The position numbers and the translations under genes were made by a program. A model generated the notes under the pieces. That model was given only the letters and a program-made list of their open reading frames with translations, had not been told where the DNA came from and ran no database searches. A stretch of 64,000 bases of DNA from Pyropia haitanensis (Eukaryota > Rhodophyta > Bangiophyceae > Bangiales > Bangiaceae), in contig SDUX01000010.1 of the NCBI GenBank assembly GCA_008729055.1, forward strand, positions 1,364,001-1,428,000. The letters run 5' to 3'. Shown here one piece after another: positions 60,457 to 64,000 of this stretch. Position 1 is the first letter of the stretch, and the number at the start of each line of letters is the position of its first letter.

Positions 60457-61580
60457 TCACGCGCGCACCCCCCCCCCGTGCGCGCGCGGCCAGTCTGCCA
60501 GCTTGACCCGCCGCCACGTCCGCCGGTACCGCTGGCCGCCGCGCACCACCACCTCCTCCCGGGACACGTCCGCGGCGGCGCCCCCCGCCGCCGCCGCCTT
60601 TGCAGCGGCGGCGGCAGCCACCACCCCAGGGGGGGCGGCGGCAGCCGTGGCGGCCGCGGCGGCCGCGGCGGCCGCGGCGGCCGCGGCCAGCTCCCGCTCC
60701 AGCGTCGCGAGCGGCGGCGGGGAGGGGACACCCCCGCCGCCACCCCCGCCATCCCCGCCGCCGCCGCCACCGTCGTGGCCACCGCCGCCACCGGGCGGCG
60801 GCGGCGGCAGCCGCACGCACGCCTTGGCGCGCGGGCTCCACACCCAGACGCCCGCCGCGCCGCCGCTCAGCCGCCGCGCCGCCTCGTCCGCGTCGGGCGG
60901 CGGGCGGAGGACCGCGCCGATGAGCGCCTCCTCGGCCGCCCGCGCGGGCGCGTCGGCCGGCACGGGCAGGCCGAGGCGCACGCCCGCGGCAGCCGCCGGC
61001 GGCGGCGGCAGCACCACCGCGGGGCCGCCCGTCGCGCCCGCCCGCAGCGCCGCGTGCCACAGCCGCAGCGACGCGGCGGTCGGCGCAAGCGCCACCGACG
61101 ACACGCCGCAGCCGCCGCCCAGGGGGAGGGCGCCCACAGCGTCCACGCCAAAGGGGGGAGGGGCCGCCGCGACGGCGGCGGCCGCCAGTGCCGACGCCGA
61201 CGCCGCGGCGGCCGCCACGGGCGCCTCAACGACGCCGACGCCGACGCCACGGCGGAGGAGGGCGGCGACGAGCGCGTCGCGGCGGGCGGTCGCACGCCCG
61301 ACGCCCGCCGAGAGGGGGGTGGCCAGCACCACCGGTGCGGTGCCGTTGTGAAGGGGCGGCAGCAGCGACAGCACGCGCTCAACGTCAGGGGAGGTGATGG
61401 CATAGACCACTACGGACGGGGAGGAAATCGGCTGGAAGGCACCTGCGGCGGTAGCCGCCACCGTCGACGCCACTACCGGTACCCCCGGCGGTGCAGACAG
61501 CTGGCACGCGAGCGACAGCCCGCCGACGAGCGCCGCGTCGGCGCCCACAGTCACGACCACCACGTGCGGCGTCGCGTGGC

Positions 61581-61623
<43 letters not shown>

Positions 61624-63956
61624 GTCCACCGCGGCAGCCACCCCCGCATCCGCCGCGGTGTCCTGGTGCAGCACCGGCCAGCCGCCCCAGTTAAGCCGGT
61701 CCGGGTCAGTGGGAAACACAAACGCCGCCTCGTGGGCCGCCCATCGGTCGGCCGGCGCCGCCGGCGCGGCGGCCACCTCCGCCGCCGCCCCACCGCCGCC
61801 GAAGTCGCCGCCAACGGGCGTGTCCACCGCCACCGCCGGCCGCAGCAGCCCGTCAAGGAGTGGGGGGATACCCGCCGCCGTGGCCGCCGACGACAGCGCG
61901 TCGACAAGCACCGCGGGGCGCGGCGCCAGTGATGCCTGCGACCGCCGCGGTCCGTGGTCGGCACCGGCGGCCGCGGCGGCCGCGTCGGCTGTGGCCGTCG
62001 CCCACGCTGTGGCCACCACCGCAGTCGGCAGCTGCCGCGCCAGGCGCGGCGCGCCGCCCTCGCCCGCCGCGTCCAGCCCGACCGTCGAGAGGTCCATCAC
62101 CGCCATGTAGCGCGCGTACAGCGCGGCGAGGTCGGTCAGCCCCCCATCGTCGGCGGCGGCAGCGCCCGCCGCCGTCGCCGCCGCCGCAGATGCTGTCGCC
62201 GCCGCCCCCGAGGTCGCTCCCATCCCCCCCGCATCCGCCGTGTCGGGCGTCGTAACGGGTGGCGGCGGCAGAGCCGCGGCCGACAGCGCCGACGCGTGGT
62301 CGGCCGCCGCCGCGGCGTACGCGCGGAAGCGCCGCCACGCCGCGGGCGCGGGCGCGTAGGCCGCCCAGCGGAGGCGCCGCTGGAAGACCGCCACCCCCGT
62401 CGCGGCCTCCTTTTCACCTGCCGCTGCCATGGGCGTGGCGGCGGCGGCGCGGCGCGTGCCTGGGACCGCCACCGTGGACGGCTCGTCCTCGCCGGGAAGA
62501 AGGAGGGTGTAACCGGCCACGTCAGGGCGGGCGCCATACGAGACGGCGGCGGCGGCCAGCCAGGTAAAAAAGTGAGGCGACACTTGCACCGCCGAGTCGA
62601 GGAAGAGCGTCAGCGGGTCGGCGTCAGCGGGGACGGCGGCGTCAGCGGCGGGCGCGCCCGCGTCTGCCGATCCACCCTCGGCAGCGGGCACGGGCATCGA
62701 CAGCGGCGCGGCGGCGTCTGCGTCCAGCATTGCCGCCGCGACGGCGCCCGCGCCCGTCTTTGCGGCGGGCGGCGCCAGCAGCACCACCCGATAGCTCCCA
62801 AACCGCCAGCGGTAGGCCCGCGCGGTGGCCAGCGCGGCCGCGTCCACCAGGTCGCCGCGGCCGCCCGCCGCGCACGGCGCGCGGCGGCGCCCACCACACC
62901 GCGTCGGCGGCGGGAACCATACCTCCAGCCCGACCGCGTCGTACGCAAAGTCCGCGGTCGTCAGCGCCGTGAGGGCGGACGCCACCTCGGTCGCCCCCGC
63001 GCCGGGGCGGACGCGCAGGACAAGGCGCGCCGCCTCGTCGCCGGCACGCCCCCGTGGTGGCCCATACACCGCCGCGTACGGCCACCGCGGCACCTCTGCG
63101 GAGAGTGGAAGCGGCGCCCACGCGCCGCTGCCGCTACGCCCCGTCAGCAGCGGCACGCCGTCGAGTGTCCCGTCCTGGCCAACACCGGCCAGGAAGTAGA
63201 GCAGCACCCAGAGCACCACCAGCGGCACCGCCACCGCCGCCACCGCCGTGGCGGGGCGGTCCCACGGGCGCCCCCCCGCCTTGCCCGACGCCCACGCACT
63301 CAGAGAGCCACCAAAGCCGCCGCCAGGCGAGCGCCGTCCCCATGACGCCGCCATCGCCGTCGTAGCGTTGCGGAGGCGATGGACCGCACGGGCCACGACG
63401 CGCCCCACCTCCGCGCCCGCCACGCCGCCGCCGCCGCCACCGCCACCGCCGCCGCCACCACCGCCGCCCTCCGCATCTGTCCCATCGGCGGCGATACCGC
63501 CTCCACCAGCGTTGACCGCCCAGCCGCCCTTGCGCCGCCGCCGCATCACCGCGGGGCCATTCGTCCAAAGGATACGCGACAGGCTGCGGGTCATGCGCGC
63601 AAGGCGGCGGGGCAGGGGGGCCCCACCGCCGCCGCCGCCGCCGCCGCCACTGCCGCCGTCGCCGCCGCCACCACCGCCGCCACTGCCGCCGACGGAACAC
63701 GCCACGCCACGAGGGGCATCTCCGGCGGCGGCTGCACAGCTGTCGCCAATGCCGCCGGCGGTTGCCGCCGCCGCCGTGCACCCCCGCCCGACGGTGGGGG
63801 CGGCGTCCCCGGTGGGCGCCCCCCCACCCCCCCCCACACCCCCACCAAGTGGAAGGACGCTGTCCGAAACGACGGGTGCCCCCGCTGCCTCCCCCTCCCA
63901 CACTGCAAGGAGCAGCTCATCCCCGCCGCCGGTCGCGGCCGCCACACCGCCCGCAC

Positions 63957-64000
<44 letters not shown>
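60457..64000 (-). CDS. type II membrane glycosyltransferase-like protein (5' end uncertain or beyond window)
   Basis: The frame is open from the window edge to the TGA at 60457. The best internal start is the ATG at 63594 (MTRSLSRILWTNG), but upstream poly-Gly sequence is also open, so the gene may continue outside. One membrane helix (AVAAVAVPLVVLWVLLYFLA, about 63200) precedes a lumenal region. Segments PWPYAAVYGP, LEVWFPP, LTLFLDSAVQVSPHFFTWL, DVAGYTLLLPG and RWAAYAPAPAAWRRFRAY match, in order, a plant/algal glycosyltransferase-like family in which the third segment is usually FLEDD-EVSP. Here the acidic pair is replaced (LDSA), so catalysis may differ or be lost. A second alpha-beta region (HVVVVTVGADAAL onward) and a C-terminal tail, WRRVKLADWPRAHGGGV, follow. 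Family assignment is moderate. Confidence 0.55.

Noticed and set aside
59824..61932. Plus-strand frame of about 700 codons
   Set aside because: Arg/His/Gly-rich antisense of the glycosyltransferase-like gene.

Overview
This window looks like nuclear DNA from a very GC-rich, intron-poor eukaryotic alga. A bangiophyte red alga of the Porphyra/Pyropia type is the best guess, but that is inference. The eukaryotic evidence is a TFIID subunit (TAF9), a BCS1-type AAA ATPase, a RING protein, TATA boxes at normal distances upstream of several starts, one clear GT-AG intron in a lactate dehydrogenase gene, and an RNase II-family protein with an organelle-targeting N-terminus. Coding DNA is dominated by Ala/Gly/Pro codon runs. 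Long G or C homopolymers (up to 43 bases) occur both inside and between genes. Because of this bias, most long open frames on the opposite strand are spurious.

Layout: 1-311 is the tail of an Ala-rich gene. 1407-4098 (-) is a low-complexity gene of unknown function, divergent from an RNR1-like exoribonuclease (5200-8231, +). Two paralogous genes for a small CX2CX10CX2C zinc-binding protein follow (10969-11841 and 17056-18573, both +), separated by long gene-poor DNA. From 20.1 to 47.6 kb lies a large inverted duplication. Each arm carries a collagen-like gene and a convergent gene for a small secreted cysteine-rich protein (left 20143-23742, right 43950-47552). The loop between the arms holds an unknown gene, an MscS-type channel, a BCS1-like ATPase, a third collagen-like gene, a repeat-rich block (35.6-38.5 kb) and a membrane RING protein. 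Beyond the right arm are a Hint (hedgehog/intein-type) domain protein (49934-51958), an L-lactate dehydrogenase (52376-53845), a unit of about 1.55 kb bounded by perfect 18-bp inverted repeats (54492-56043), TAF9, a membrane-anchored methyltransferase-like protein and a partial glycosyltransferase-like protein that runs to the window edge.

Many products look secreted or membrane-anchored: three collagens, the duplicated cysteine-rich protein, the Hint protein, and the methyltransferase- and glycosyltransferase-like proteins. This fits a region rich in cell-surface or extracellular-matrix functions, although nothing here is an operon. All three collagen genes share a TATA-type promoter and a 3' hairpin followed, after exactly 12 nt, by a T-run. 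At least four genes (1407-4098, 5200-8231, 56246-56809, 57060-59141) read through in homologous or compositionally consistent fashion only if the frame changes at a G/C homopolymer or in a low-complexity linker. Homopolymer length error in the assembly is the simplest explanation.
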